Part shown: in pieces, positions 1-7,568 of the stretch
Layout: the number at the start of each line of letters is the position of its first letter
How positions within the stretch are numbered: position 1 is the first letter of the stretch
Origin: Halorussus lipolyticus
Lineage (GTDB): Archaea; Halobacteriota; Halobacteria; Halobacteriales; Haladaptataceae
Direction: 5' to 3'
Length of the DNA stretch: 64,000 nucleotides
Assembly: GCF_029338375.1 (NCBI RefSeq)
Contig: NZ_CP119804.1
Span: 3,058,955 to 3,122,954 of the forward strand
Position numbers and translations under genes: made by a program
The notes under the pieces: generated by a model
The model's database searches: none
Told to the model about the DNA's origin: nothing
Seen by the model: the letters and a program-made list of their open reading frames with translations, nothing else

Positions 1-1
1 A

Positions 2-385
2 GACGTGCCGGAACTCTGGAACGACAAGTACGAGGAGTACCTCGGCATTCGACCCGATTCGGACGCCGAGGGTGCCCTGCAGGACATCCACTGGAGCCAC
101 GGCGACTTCGGCTACTTCCCGACCTACTCGCTCGGGAGTGTCCTCGCGGCCCAACTGTTCGATACCGCCGAGGACGACATCGAGAATCTGGACGAGAAGA
201 TTGCAGACGGCGAGTTCGACGACCTGCACGACTGGTTGACCGAGAACGTCCACCAGCACGGGTCCCGGTACACCACCGACGAACTCGTCCGGCAGGCGAC
301 CGGCGAGGAGTACACCGCCGACTACTTCCTCGACTACGTGAAGTCGAAGTACGGCGACCTCTACGAACTGGACGACTACCAGTAG
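2..385 (+). CDS. Carboxypeptidase Taq (M32), C-terminal part only
   Basis: This is the last ~127 residues of an M32 metallocarboxypeptidase, a cytosolic zinc enzyme that trims C-terminal residues from peptides. The gene is cut by the left window edge, so the HEXXH active site is not visible. The visible part aligns along its whole length with the C-terminus of the complete M32 protein at 1671-3152: both have the WNDKxEEYLG, RPDSDA, GALQDIHW and RYTTDEL segments and end near YFLDYV. The two are paralogues, separated by a lipoprotein and a membrane protein. The first in-window GTG at base 5 is an internal valine codon and not a credible start. Confidence 0.93.
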   Translation, partial: DVPELWNDKYEEYLGIRPDSDAEGALQDIHWSHGDFGYFPTYSLGSVLAAQLFDTAEDDIENLDEKIADGEFDDLHDWLTENVHQHGSRYTTDELVRQATGEEYTADYFLDYVKSKYGDLYELDDYQ

Positions 386-386
386 C

Positions 387-917
387 TCACGAGCCTTCTA
401 ACGCTTCTTTCAGTTCTCTCGCCTTCGCTCGGTCGGTCGTCGTCAGGAGAAACTCCCCGCCCCACTCGCCCGACTCGATGGCGTCGGCGAGGCCCGGCCC
501 GAGTTTCGCCTCGTAGAGGAGTTCACCCTCGAAGTACGTCCGGATGCGGTGGGATTGGGGGTTCTCGAACGCCCCGGCCTGTTCGAGTCCGCTGGCGAAG
601 GCCTCGGTTCCCGCGTCGGTGAGCGTTATCGGGAGTCGATAGCCGTCGCCGGTTCTGGCCTCCTCGATTTCACCGACCGACGCCACGTCCGCCCCGGTCA
701 CGAGTTCGATTTCTCGGTCGGCGTCCGTGACGGCTATTCGGAACTCGCCTGCGTCTGCGTCGGCGGTCGTCTCGTCACTCGCCCCGGTCGTCTCGTCACT
801 CGTTTCGGCGACATCGGACGTGGCGTCGTCGGTAACTGCATCCCGTATCTGGCTACACCCACCACTGCCCGTCAGCGCGAGACATCCACCTGCGAGGACC
901 TGTCTTCGGGAGACCAT
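387..917 (-). CDS. Tat-exported lipoprotein with a SecD P1-head-like domain
   Basis: A 176-residue secreted protein of unknown role. The ATG at 917 was chosen because it places a twin-arginine signal (RRQVLAGG) at the N-terminus, followed by a lipobox-like GSGGC with Cys about residue 21. This predicts Tat export and lipid anchoring on the outer face of the membrane. A Thr/Glu/Asp-rich linker follows. The C-terminal ~110 residues (FRIAVTDADREIELVTG, then PITLTDAGTEAFASGL) resemble the P1 head subdomain of SecD-type translocases, without any of the SecD membrane helices. The stop is two bases from the end of the convergent M32 gene. Function is inferred only at fold level. Confidence 0.75.
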   Translation of the reverse strand: MVSRRQVLAGGCLALTGSGGCSQIRDAVTDDATSDVAETSDETTGASDETTADADAGEFRIAVTDADREIELVTGADVASVGEIEEARTGDGYRLPITLTDAGTEAFASGLEQAGAFENPQSHRIRTYFEGELLYEAKLGPGLADAIESGEWGGEFLLTTTDRAKARELKEALEGS

Positions 918-1025
918 ATTGAGTATCCCACCGCTTTTGGGCTTAAAGATTCGGCGACTGGTCTGGCCTGTTCCGCGGTTCCCTTGGCCGACAGTGTTAC
1001 CCGGCGAGATACCCTTTCGGAAGTC

Positions 1026-1583
1026 ATGGTAGACGTAATCGGTCACTTCGGAATGGCGCTGATTTGGCTCGCTCCGGCGTGGTTCTTCATCGACAAACCG
1101 AAGACCGGACTGACGTTCGTGGGGGCCGGGTTCTGGTTCGGGATGTTACCCGACGTGGACCTCGTGCTGAAGGGCATCTTCCCGACCATCAAACACCACG
1201 GCGTCACCCACACGATACTGTTCGCCACGGTTGCCGCCGCAGTCCTCGGGCCGATAGTCGGGTGGGTACTGGAGAAATCGCTCGGCGGGACCGACTGGTT
1301 CTCGGAGGCCGCCTCGCGCGCATCGCTGAAAATCGGCTTCATCGCGGTCTGGGTCGCCGGAATCGCCCACGTCTTCGCCGACATGCTCTCGGCACCCGAC
1401 ATCGCCGAGGCCGTCGAACCGTTCTGGCCGCTCTACGGCCAGAGCCTCGGCATCGACATCGTGTGGTACAACAACCCGTGGTTCAACTGGGGGCTGTTCG
1501 TCGTCGGCGTCTTGGTGAACGTCGGCCTGTGGTACCGGGCGCGAGACACCGGCGGCGCGCAGAGCAACACCAGCACGGCCTGA
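1026..1583 (+). CDS. DUF457/YdjM-type membrane protein (putative metal-dependent hydrolase)
   Basis: A 185-residue integral membrane protein. The ATG at 1026 opens directly into a hydrophobic N-terminus (VDVIGHFGMALIWLAPAWFF); the open frame upstream only overlaps the divergent lipoprotein gene and was rejected. Family features are the GMLPDVDL motif (an acidic pair after a glycine), KHHGVTHT with clustered histidines near residues 55-60, and AHVFADML further on. These potential metal ligands sit among about four membrane helices, as in the LexA-binding/inner-membrane YdjM family. Substrate unknown. Confidence 0.8.
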   Translation: MVDVIGHFGMALIWLAPAWFFIDKPKTGLTFVGAGFWFGMLPDVDLVLKGIFPTIKHHGVTHTILFATVAAAVLGPIVGWVLEKSLGGTDWFSEAASRASLKIGFIAVWVAGIAHVFADMLSAPDIAEAVEPFWPLYGQSLGIDIVWYNNPWFNWGLFVVGVLVNVGLWYRARDTGGAQSNTSTA

Positions 1584-1670
1584 CTCGACCGCCCTGCTAC
1601 CGAGTGGCACGAACCCCACGCTCCTCGCCGCGACCCCTATTTTCATGAGCATCCGGGGCAAGGCGACGAT

Positions 1671-3152
1671 ATGGCAGACGCATACGACGATTTACTCGAC
1701 CGGTACGAGCGAGTCTCCTCCCTCGAAGACGGCAGTCAGGTCCTCTACTGGGACCAGCAGGTGATGATGCCCGAGGGCGGCACTCCCGCCCGGTCTCAGC
1801 AACTCTCGGCGCTCTCGGCGGTCATCCACGAGCGATTGACCGCCGACGAACTCGGCCGACTGCTGGACGAGGCCGAGGAGGAAGCCTTGGACGACGACCA
1901 GCAGGCGGTCGTCCGGGAGATTCGCCGGGAACACGAGCGCGCCGTCGAGGTGCCCGAGGAGTTGGTCGAGGAACACAGTCGCCTCCAGTCGCAGGCCCAA
2001 GACGACTGGCGCGAGGCCAGAGCGAACGACGACTTCTCGGCGTTCGAACCCACCTTGGAGCGCCTGCTTGACCTCCGGGTCGAGAAGGCCGAACACATCG
2101 ACCCGAGTCGGGACCCCTACGAAGTCATGTTCGAGGACGGCGAACCCTATCTGGGCCTCGATACGGTCGAGCGCATCTTTGACGAATTGAAAGACGGTCT
2201 TGTCCCGCTCATCGAGGACATCCGGGCCAGCGACGACGTGCCCGCGGCGTTCGACGGAACCTACGACACCGACACCCAGATGGCACTCTCGGAGGACGCG
2301 CTGGACTTGCTCGGGTACGACTGGGACCGGGGTCGCCTCGACACCTCGACCCACCCCTTCACCTCGGGCACGCAGTTCGACTCGCGGGTGACGACCAGAT
2401 TCGACGAGGAGGACCTGCTGGGAGCGATTGGCTCGACCATCCACGAGTTCGGCCACGCGACGTACCAACTCGGTCTGCGACAGGACGCTTACGGGTCGCC
2501 GCTGGGCATGTCGCGGTCCCACGGCGTCCACGAGTCCCAGTCGCGCTTCTGGGAGAACCACGTCGGCCGGACCAAGGAGTTCTGGGAGCTATTCCTCCCG
2601 ACCGTGAAAGAACACTTCCCGGAAGCATCGGACGTGACACCCGACGAGGCCTATCGCGCCGCCAACCGCGTCAAGCACGACAACCTGATTCGGGTCGAGG
2701 CCGACGAAGTGACCTACCACATGCACATCATCCTCCGGTCGGAAATCGAACACGAGTTCGTCTCGGGCGACCTCGAAGTCAGCGAGATTCCGTCCGCGTG
2801 GAACGACAAGATGGAGGAGTATCTAGGGGTCCGACCCGATTCGGACGCGAACGGAGCCTTGCAGGACATCCACTGGACCGGCGGGTTCGCCCGGTTCCAG
2901 AACTACACCGTCGGAAGCGTGCTGGCGGCCCAACTCTGGGCCACCATCGAAGACGAGTTCGACGACGCCCGCAGACTGATTCGAGAGGGGAACTTCGAAC
3001 CTTTCCACGACTGGTTCCAGCAGAACCTCCACCGGCACGGCCAGCGCTACACCACCGACGAACTGATTCGGGAGGCCACCGGCGAACCGCTGACCGCCGA
3101 CTACTTCCTCGATTACGTCCGAGAGAAGTTCGGCGACATCTACGGCCTCTGA
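1671..3152 (+). CDS. Carboxypeptidase Taq, M32 family
   Basis: A complete 493-residue M32 zinc carboxypeptidase, the usual family length. The zinc site HEFGH lies at residues 258-262 (His258, Glu259, His262). The family-specific HESQSRFWEN stretch is at 287-296, where the glutamate supplies the third ligand. The protein is long-helical and strongly acidic and has no signal peptide, so it should act in the cytoplasm on peptides left by proteasomal or membrane protease degradation. It is the paralogue of the gene cut by the left window edge. The start ATG follows a short leader and gives the canonical N-terminus (DLLDRYERVSSLEDGSQVLY). Confidence 0.96.
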   Translation: MADAYDDLLDRYERVSSLEDGSQVLYWDQQVMMPEGGTPARSQQLSALSAVIHERLTADELGRLLDEAEEEALDDDQQAVVREIRREHERAVEVPEELVEEHSRLQSQAQDDWREARANDDFSAFEPTLERLLDLRVEKAEHIDPSRDPYEVMFEDGEPYLGLDTVERIFDELKDGLVPLIEDIRASDDVPAAFDGTYDTDTQMALSEDALDLLGYDWDRGRLDTSTHPFTSGTQFDSRVTTRFDEEDLLGAIGSTIHEFGHATYQLGLRQDAYGSPLGMSRSHGVHESQSRFWENHVGRTKEFWELFLPTVKEHFPEASDVTPDEAYRAANRVKHDNLIRVEADEVTYHMHIILRSEIEHEFVSGDLEVSEIPSAWNDKMEEYLGVRPDSDANGALQDIHWTGGFARFQNYTVGSVLAAQLWATIEDEFDDARRLIREGNFEPFHDWFQQNLHRHGQRYTTDELIREATGEPLTADYFLDYVREKFGDIYGL

Positions 3153-3305
3153 GCCGACTCGCGCCGAAGACGTGTCTCTCTATTTTCGTCAGCAATAAGA
3201 ATAATTCTCTAGCAACCGTACAGATTGCTTTCCGGCGGCGCTATTCGAGACGAGACGGCCGCCGCTCCCGAACAGAGCGACCGGAAAAGACCGCGAGTCC
3301 CGAAC

Positions 3306-3572
3306 TTACGCGCCCGCTTCTTCCAGCGCGTCTTCGAGTTCGTCGCGCTGAGTGACGCCGACGAATCGCTCGACCACGCCGTCGTCGTTCTCGACCACGA
3401 TGGTCGGGATGGAACGTACCTGATACTCGTTGGCGACGTCCTGATGCTCGTCTACGTCGATTTTCTCGAATTCGACCTCGCCCCAGTCGTCTTCCATCTC
3501 CTCGAGAATCGGGTCTTGGGTCTTGCACGGTCCGCACCAATCCGCGTAGAAGTCCTTCAGGGTGACAGTCAT
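3306..3572 (-). CDS. Thioredoxin
   Basis: An 88-residue thioredoxin with the classical WCGPC active site (Cys13, Cys16), the cis-proline segment RSIPTIVV and the C-terminal helix EDALEEAG. It is shorter than bacterial thioredoxin because the first beta strand is reduced. The ATG at 3572 is preferred over the in-frame upstream codons because MTVTLKDFYADWCGPC is the normal haloarchaeal N-terminus. It should be a cytosolic disulfide reductant. It is monocistronic and divergent from secG. Confidence 0.93.
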   Translation of the reverse strand: MTVTLKDFYADWCGPCKTQDPILEEMEDDWGEVEFEKIDVDEHQDVANEYQVRSIPTIVVENDDGVVERFVGVTQRDELEDALEEAGA

Positions 3573-3768
3573 CGTTGCTCTGGCCGAACGTATCCCCGCC
3601 GCGCGCATAAGGGTTTCCCACCAACGTTGCTTTGCCGCGACCTGTGGGCATCCGGAGTATTGGCGAGTTTTTGCACACCGCGAGAGGGAGGTTCGACCTC
3701 GTTTTCGCTACGCAAACCCACACCTCTCTCGCTGAACCCGAACGCTCCCACCGCGGCCCTCCGAAAGG

Positions 3769-3774
3769 TTTAGG
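3769..3774 (+). promoter_or_regulatory. TATA-like box (TTTAGG) of secG
   Basis: TTTAGG lies about 27-30 bases upstream of the secG ATG. In haloarchaea this spacing places transcription start at or next to the start codon, implying a leaderless transcript. Inferred from position only. Confidence 0.45.
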
Positions 3775-3798
3775 CGACGGGCGGTCCGACTCTCGTGC

Positions 3799-3963
3799 AT
3801 GAGCAGTGGCCAGAACTCCGGCGGACTGATGTCCAGCGCCGGACTCGTCCGATACTTCGACGCCGAGGACCGCAACGCCATCCGAATCGACCCCAAAACC
3901 GTCGTCGCCTTCGGCGTCCTGTTCGGCCTGCTGATTCAGGTCATGAACGTCCTCGGACTCTGA
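3799..3963 (+). CDS. secG: Preprotein translocase Sec61-beta/SecG subunit
   Basis: A 54-residue protein with the architecture of the archaeal Sec61-beta subunit. It starts with a polar Ser/Gly N-terminus ([16 protein letters not shown]) and continues with the conserved [18 protein letters not shown] stretch. It ends in a single C-terminal membrane helix ([19 protein letters not shown]). It is the small non-essential partner of SecY and SecE in the translocon, held by its tail anchor with the N-terminus in the cytoplasm. The gene is so short that length-limited gene finders can miss it. A TATA-like TTTAGG lies ~30 bases upstream, so the mRNA is probably leaderless. Confidence 0.92.
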   Translation: MSSGQNSGGLMSSAGLVRYFDAEDRNAIRIDPKTVVAFGVLFGLLIQVMNVLGL

Positions 3964-4026
3964 GTGTCCGCCGATTCTATTCGCGCCCGCCACCTCTTTC
4001 GAGTCGGTCGGCGTAGCTAATTCTCC

Positions 4027-4323
4027 ATGCGCTCGCTATCGAGTTCCGACGCCGACAGCGACGACTCCCGTCCGACCCCAGACTCGCCGACGCCGCGTCG
4101 CCGACGCATCGAGGAGGGCGCTAAAGGCGGCCTCGTCGCCACGCTGGTTCTGACCGCGTATCGGCTTCCAGTCTCCCACGCACTCCCGCCGACGGCGGAG
4201 TTCTGGTCGCAGTTCGTCGCCGGGGGCGACCCTGACGACCACGCGCTCCCGGCGCTCGTTTTGCACCTCGTCTACGGCCTCTCGCTCGGGACGTTGCTGG
4301 GGTCCCGGACCAGCGACGAGTGA
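4027..4323 (+). CDS. Small haloarchaeal membrane protein of unknown function
   Basis: 98 residues. A hydrophilic Ser/Asp/Pro/Arg-rich first third is followed by two hydrophobic segments (GGLVATLVLTAYRLPVSHALPP and ALPALVLHLVYGLSLGTLLG) joined by a loop containing EFWSQFVAGGD. It lies 63 bases after secG and 66 bases before pdxT on the same strand, so it may be co-transcribed with them. I do not recognise a characterised family, and no enzymatic motif is visible. Confidence 0.7.
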   Translation: MRSLSSSDADSDDSRPTPDSPTPRRRRIEEGAKGGLVATLVLTAYRLPVSHALPPTAEFWSQFVAGGDPDDHALPALVLHLVYGLSLGTLLGSRTSDE

Positions 4324-4389
4324 GGCCGCGGTTCGGGTCGGCCACCGCGAGACGCGCCACTTTTGCGCTCCGAATCCCTACCCACGGCC

Positions 4390-5004
4390 ATGACTCTCAA
4401 AGCGGGCGTCGTCGCGGTGCAGGGCGACGTGAGCGAACACGCCGAGGCGGTCCGACGCGCTGGCGAGGCCCACGACCGGGAAATCGAGGTCGTGGAGGTC
4501 CGAGACGCCGGTACGGTCCCCGACTGCGACTTCCTGTCTCTGCCCGGCGGGGAATCGACCACGATTTCGAGTCTCCTCCACTCGGAGGACATCGCCGAGG
4601 AAATCGTCGCCCACGTCGAGGCCGGTAAGCCGGTGCTGGCGACCTGCGCGGGCCTCATCGTCTCGGCGACCGACGCGGGCGACGACCGGGTACAGAACCT
4701 CGGCCTCGCCGACGTGACCGTCGAGCGCAACGCCTTCGGCAGACAGAAGGACAGTTTCGAGGCCCCGCTGGACGTGGCCGGACTGGACGACCCCTTCCCC
4801 GCGGTATTCATCCGCGCGCCGCTCATCAGCGACGTGGGCGAGGAGGTCGAAGTCCTCGCCGAGTGGGACGGCCGCCCGGTTGCAATCCGTGACGGCCCGG
4901 TGGTCGGGACCTCCTTCCACCCCGAGTTGACCCCCGACTCCCGACTTCACGGCCTCGCGTTCTTCGAGAACGAACTGGCCGAGCGACCCACTCCCGACCG
5001 GTAG
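4390..5004 (+). CDS. pdxT: Pyridoxal 5'-phosphate synthase glutaminase subunit
   Basis: A 204-residue class I glutamine amidotransferase that releases ammonia from glutamine and passes it to PdxS, which builds PLP from ribose 5-phosphate and glyceraldehyde 3-phosphate. The family triad is visible: nucleophile Cys86 in LATCAGLIV, and His plus Glu in SFHPELT near the C-terminus. The LPGGESTTI oxyanion/activation loop is at ~51-59. The ATG at 4390 gives the canonical MTLKAGVVAVQGDVSEH start. PdxS is not encoded in this window. Confidence 0.95.
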   Translation: MTLKAGVVAVQGDVSEHAEAVRRAGEAHDREIEVVEVRDAGTVPDCDFLSLPGGESTTISSLLHSEDIAEEIVAHVEAGKPVLATCAGLIVSATDAGDDRVQNLGLADVTVERNAFGRQKDSFEAPLDVAGLDDPFPAVFIRAPLISDVGEEVEVLAEWDGRPVAIRDGPVVGTSFHPELTPDSRLHGLAFFENELAERPTPDR

Positions 5005-5078
5005 CGCAGACGACCGAATCGTCCCGAGACGACCCGGAGTAGGGCAGACTTTTCTTTCTGGCCCCCGTCAGGAGACGT

Positions 5079-5531
5079 ATGGACGCCGACATCGACGCGG
5101 TGCGCGTCGCCATGACCGACGACGGGCCGATTCCGGTCGTCGTACTCGCACCCGAGGAGGACGACGGCGTACTCCCCATCTTCATCGGATTCGAGGAGGC
5201 CGTCAGCATCGCCCGCGGCATGGAGGCCGAGGACATCGGCAGGCCGTTGACTCACGACCTCACACTCGACCTCGTGGAGGAACTCGGCGGGCGAGTCACC
5301 CGCGTCGTGGTCTCCGCGCTGGAGGACAACACCTACATCGCCGACCTCCACATCGACACGCCCCGAGGAGACACCGTGGTTGACGCCCGACCCAGCGACT
5401 CGCTGGCGCTGGCGGCCCGGACCAACGCCCCGATTGAGGTCGAGACCGAGGTGTTCGAGTCGGGCCGGCGCGACCGGGACGAGTTCGAGCAACTGCAAGA
5501 CATCCGGGAGGTCGCCGAACTCGGACCATGA
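5079..5531 (+). CDS. Bifunctional nuclease (DUF151) family protein
   Basis: 150 residues with the DUF151 pattern: an N-terminal strand (VRVAMTDDGPIPVVVLAPEEDD), the IFIGFEEAVSIA helix entry, then TRVVVSALEDNTYIADLHI and the RPSDSLALAARTNAPI signature near the C-terminus. Plant and bacterial relatives have reported DNase/RNase activity; the archaeal role is unproven. Its last four bases overlap the start of hisE, so the two genes are almost certainly translationally coupled. Confidence 0.9.
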   Translation: MDADIDAVRVAMTDDGPIPVVVLAPEEDDGVLPIFIGFEEAVSIARGMEAEDIGRPLTHDLTLDLVEELGGRVTRVVVSALEDNTYIADLHIDTPRGDTVVDARPSDSLALAARTNAPIEVETEVFESGRRDRDEFEQLQDIREVAELGP

Positions 5532-5866
5532 GCGAGCAATCGACCACCGACGCTGGGAGCGAGGGCGACACCTCCCAAGACACCGCGGCCATCTTGGACG
5601 AACTGTTCGCAGTCGTGGAGGACCGCAAGGAGAACCTGCCCGAGGACTCGTACACGGCCTCGCTGTTCACCCACGAGAAAGGCGAGAACGCCGTGCTGGA
5701 GAAACTCGGCGAGGAGACCACCGAACTCCTGCTGGCCGCCAAGGACGACGACCACGAGGAAATCGCCCACGAGAGCGCCGACATCGTGTATCACCTGCTG
5801 GTCCTGCTGTCGATGAAGGAGATGGACCTCGCCGACCTGCGGGCGGAACTCCGAGAGCGCCGGTAA
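5528..5866 (+). CDS. hisE: Phosphoribosyl-ATP pyrophosphatase
   Basis: 112 residues. It catalyses the second step of histidine synthesis, hydrolysing phosphoribosyl-ATP to phosphoribosyl-AMP and pyrophosphate. It has the all-alpha MazG-like fold. Signature elements are LPEDSYTASLF, GENAVLEKLGEETTELLLAAK (acidic Mg-binding helix) and HESADIVYHLLVLL. It is a stand-alone HisE, not fused to HisI. An ~18-residue Ser/Thr/Asp-rich N-terminal extension precedes the domain. Start and stop overlap the preceding DUF151 gene as ATGA. Confidence 0.95.
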   Translation: MSEQSTTDAGSEGDTSQDTAAILDELFAVVEDRKENLPEDSYTASLFTHEKGENAVLEKLGEETTELLLAAKDDDHEEIAHESADIVYHLLVLLSMKEMDLADLRAELRERR

Positions 5867-5892
5867 TATCTACCTTGATTTAGCAAATAATT

Positions 5893-5908
5893 CTGTTTAC
5901 TAAAACAG
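5893..5908. repeat. Inverted repeat CTGTTT-N4-AAACAG
   Basis: A perfect 6+4+6 inverted repeat inside an AT-rich patch 27 bases after the hisE stop. It is followed by ATATTTG and a T-rich run. It could act as a transcript-end hairpin or a protein site; the sequence does not distinguish these. Confidence 0.5.
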
Positions 5909-6054
5909 TATATTTGTTTCCTCTTGCGGTCGGCGCGAGCGGGCGCGGTCCTGTGCCGCGCCCATGCGCGCGGGATGAGGACCACAGCGAAGCCGAGGCT
6001 GGCGAGACGCCGTGCGTCTCGCTGATCCGCGAACGTGGTTCGCAGAGACCGCAA

Positions 6055-6118
6055 GAGGTTGGGGAGGTGTGAGGCCCGCGGTAGCGGTGCGGGGGTGCGG
6101 AAGACGCCTCGGCTCAAG
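6055..6118 (+). repeat. Dispersed intergenic repeat, copy 1
   Basis: A GAGGTTGGGGAGGT core (6055-6068) continues into a GC-rich GGCCCGCGGTAGCGG / GACGCCTCGGCT section. The first half recurs on the minus strand at 38900-38925 and the second half on the plus strand at 51186-51228. All three copies are intergenic. Confidence 0.6.
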
Positions 6119-6147
6119 CCTGAAGCTAGCTTCGTGTGCCGTTCACC

Positions 6148-6183
6148 GTATTCTGCGTTGGTACGGTATTCTGCGCTGGTGCT
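6148..6183 (+). repeat. Two-copy 18-base tandem repeat
   Basis: Two adjacent units, GTATTCTGCGTTGGTACG (6148-6165) and GTATTCTGCGCTGGTGCT (6166-6183), differ at four positions. Shorter GCTGTA-containing degenerate units follow. It lies directly after the dispersed repeat; the repeat copy near 51.2 kb is also followed by GTTGCTGT-type short repeats. Confidence 0.65.
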
Positions 6184-6285
6184 GTACGCTGTATTGCTGT
6201 ACGAACTTCTAATCCGAGCAAAATCAGGCCAGATACGCAGGCTTAAAAGGCAGTTACGCCGCGCTTCGCTCGGAATGTCGCGCTC

Positions 6286-6597
6286 CTACCGCTTCTCTAT
6301 TCGATGCAGAACCACGTCGCTGTCGGGGTCCCACTCGTAGTCGTCGTGGGCGCGGTTCAGCATCTCGCGGTACTGGTCCATGTCCGACATGCCCTCCTTC
6401 TGGGCGTCCTCGTCTGTCAGGTCGCCGAGTTTTCGCTCGCGGACCTCCACGACCTCGAACTCGTCGCCGTCTACCTCGAATCGGTCGCCCTCGTCGGCGT
6501 ACTGCTGGCCGCGGTGAATCTGGGTGACTTCGCCGGTGCTAACGCCGCGGAGCATGTGGTCGCTCGGAAACAGGTCGTCGGCGTCGATAGTTGCCAT
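6286..6597 (-). CDS. ASCH domain protein
   Basis: 103 residues. The ATG at 6597 gives MATIDADDLFPSDHMLRG. The body fits the ASCH beta-barrel: SGEVTQIHRGQQYADEGDRFEVDG, then FEVVEVRERKLGDLTDEDAQKEGM, a helix with MDQYREMLNRAH, and a last strand DSDVVLHRIEK. ASCH proteins are PUA-like RNA-binding proteins, and some have nuclease or hydrolase activity. No specific substrate can be assigned. It is monocistronic, with a divergently oriented repeat spacer downstream. Confidence 0.8.
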   Translation of the reverse strand: MATIDADDLFPSDHMLRGVSTGEVTQIHRGQQYADEGDRFEVDGDEFEVVEVRERKLGDLTDEDAQKEGMSDMDQYREMLNRAHDDYEWDPDSDVVLHRIEKR

Positions 6598-6675
6598 GTT
6601 CGACCCTTCGGACGCGATTGGGAAAAATGGTTCTGTCAACGGACCGGCGTTTGCTCGAGGACCGTTTTTCGGGCG

Positions 6676-7041
6676 CTACTCCTCGGCGACCCACGCGCCG
6701 ACCGCTCCGGCGAGCGCGCTTTCGAGGCCCATCACCAGCGCGAGGACGACGCCCACGAAGAAGATGCTCCCGCCAAGAAGCGGGCCAAGCGGGCCGAGAC
6801 CCACCGTGCCGAGCGCGCCGACCGCGACACCGAGGACGATGGCCAAGAAAACCCCGCCGACCGACCCGGCCAGCAGGCCGTGCCACGCGCCCCGACCTGC
6901 GCTCCCGGCGGCCATGTAGCCAGCGACGAACCCGCCGACCAGTCCCGCCGTGAGTTGGCCGAGACCGGGGATTGCGAGTCCCACGACGCCGATGACGGTC
7001 ATGACGACGAACCCCACCGCAACTGCGTACCAGTTAGTCAT
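6676..7041 (-). CDS. DUF5518-type glycine-rich membrane protein
   Basis: 121 residues, almost entirely hydrophobic, with four predicted helices rich in Gly/Ala/Val. The pattern GLAIPGLGQLTAGLVGGFVAGYMAAG followed by GAWHGLLAGSVGG matches the haloarchaeal DUF5518 family. The ATG at 7041 (MTNWYAVAVGFVV) was chosen because residues upstream in frame are Arg-rich and run into the neighbouring gene. Function unknown. Confidence 0.78.
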   Translation of the reverse strand: MTNWYAVAVGFVVMTVIGVVGLAIPGLGQLTAGLVGGFVAGYMAAGSAGRGAWHGLLAGSVGGVFLAIVLGVAVGALGTVGLGPLGPLLGGSIFFVGVVLALVMGLESALAGAVGAWVAEE

Positions 7042-7097
7042 TTTCCGGAACAAGTACGTTACCGGGCCAGATAAGGCTTCGTCGCCAGAGGACCGAC

Positions 7098-7517
7098 TCA
7101 CCGGGACTGCTCGGGACCGGCAGACGGCCCGTCGTCGAACGCCGACAGGTCGAAGTGGCGACCGCCCCGGAACCAGTCGAGGCCGATGAACGAAAGCGAC
7201 AGTCCCCCGAGACCGGTGGCAATCGTCACGACGAGGGCCTCGGTGCCCGGTATCCCGTCGGCCAGCGCGACGGGAATCTGGGTCAGCAACTGGAGACCCA
7301 GACAGACGTTGCCCAACCCGACGAACTGGAACCACGCCAGTCCTCCGATAGACTTCCCCAGACCGCCCAGAACGTAGAGGAGCGCCGCGGAGAACCACAG
7401 CACCAGCGCAATTGCGGTCGCCGGGTCGGTCGTCCCTTCGAGGCCGAACGCGCCAGCGAACCCGACGCCGACGAGGAGGAAGGTGCCGCCCATGACCGCG
7501 AACCAGATGCGTCGCAT
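7098..7517 (-). CDS. Four-helix haloarchaeal membrane protein
   Basis: 139 residues with four predicted membrane segments (the first is FAVMGGTFLLVGVGFAGAFG; later ones lie around LVLWFSAALLYVLGG, FVGLGNVCLGLQLLTQIPVAL and VTIATGLGGLSLSFIGLDW). It ends in a charged tail. There are no motifs that suggest enzymatic activity. It is placed head-to-tail with the DUF5518-type gene, 56 bases apart, and downstream of the AIR-synthase-like gene. Confidence 0.65.
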   Translation of the reverse strand: MRRIWFAVMGGTFLLVGVGFAGAFGLEGTTDPATAIALVLWFSAALLYVLGGLGKSIGGLAWFQFVGLGNVCLGLQLLTQIPVALADGIPGTEALVVTIATGLGGLSLSFIGLDWFRGGRHFDLSAFDDGPSAGPEQSR

Positions 7518-7568
7518 CGTCGGCGGTACGGCGCGGTCGGTGTTAAAATGGCCGTCTCGGTGGGTCGG

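Larger units (their letters stand above)
5867..6285. other. Non-coding spacer with repeats after hisE
   Basis: No convincing gene in ~420 bases. It starts AT-rich, with a perfect inverted repeat CTGTTT-N4-AAACAG at 5893-5908, then becomes GC-rich. It holds a member of a dispersed repeat (6055-6118) and an 18-base tandem duplication (6148-6183). RNase P RNA and SRP RNA were considered, but their conserved cores are absent. Confidence 0.6.

Noticed and set aside
549-1025. N-terminal extension of the DUF457-type membrane protein
   Set aside because: It overlaps the divergent lipoprotein gene and reads as low-complexity sequence; the ATG at 1026 begins the conserved hydrophobic domain.
5920-6150. 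RNase P RNA or SRP RNA after hisE
   Set aside because: The GC-rich spacer looked structured, but the RNase P CR-I core (GAGGAAAG) and the SRP helix-8 loops are absent, and parts recur elsewhere as a dispersed repeat.
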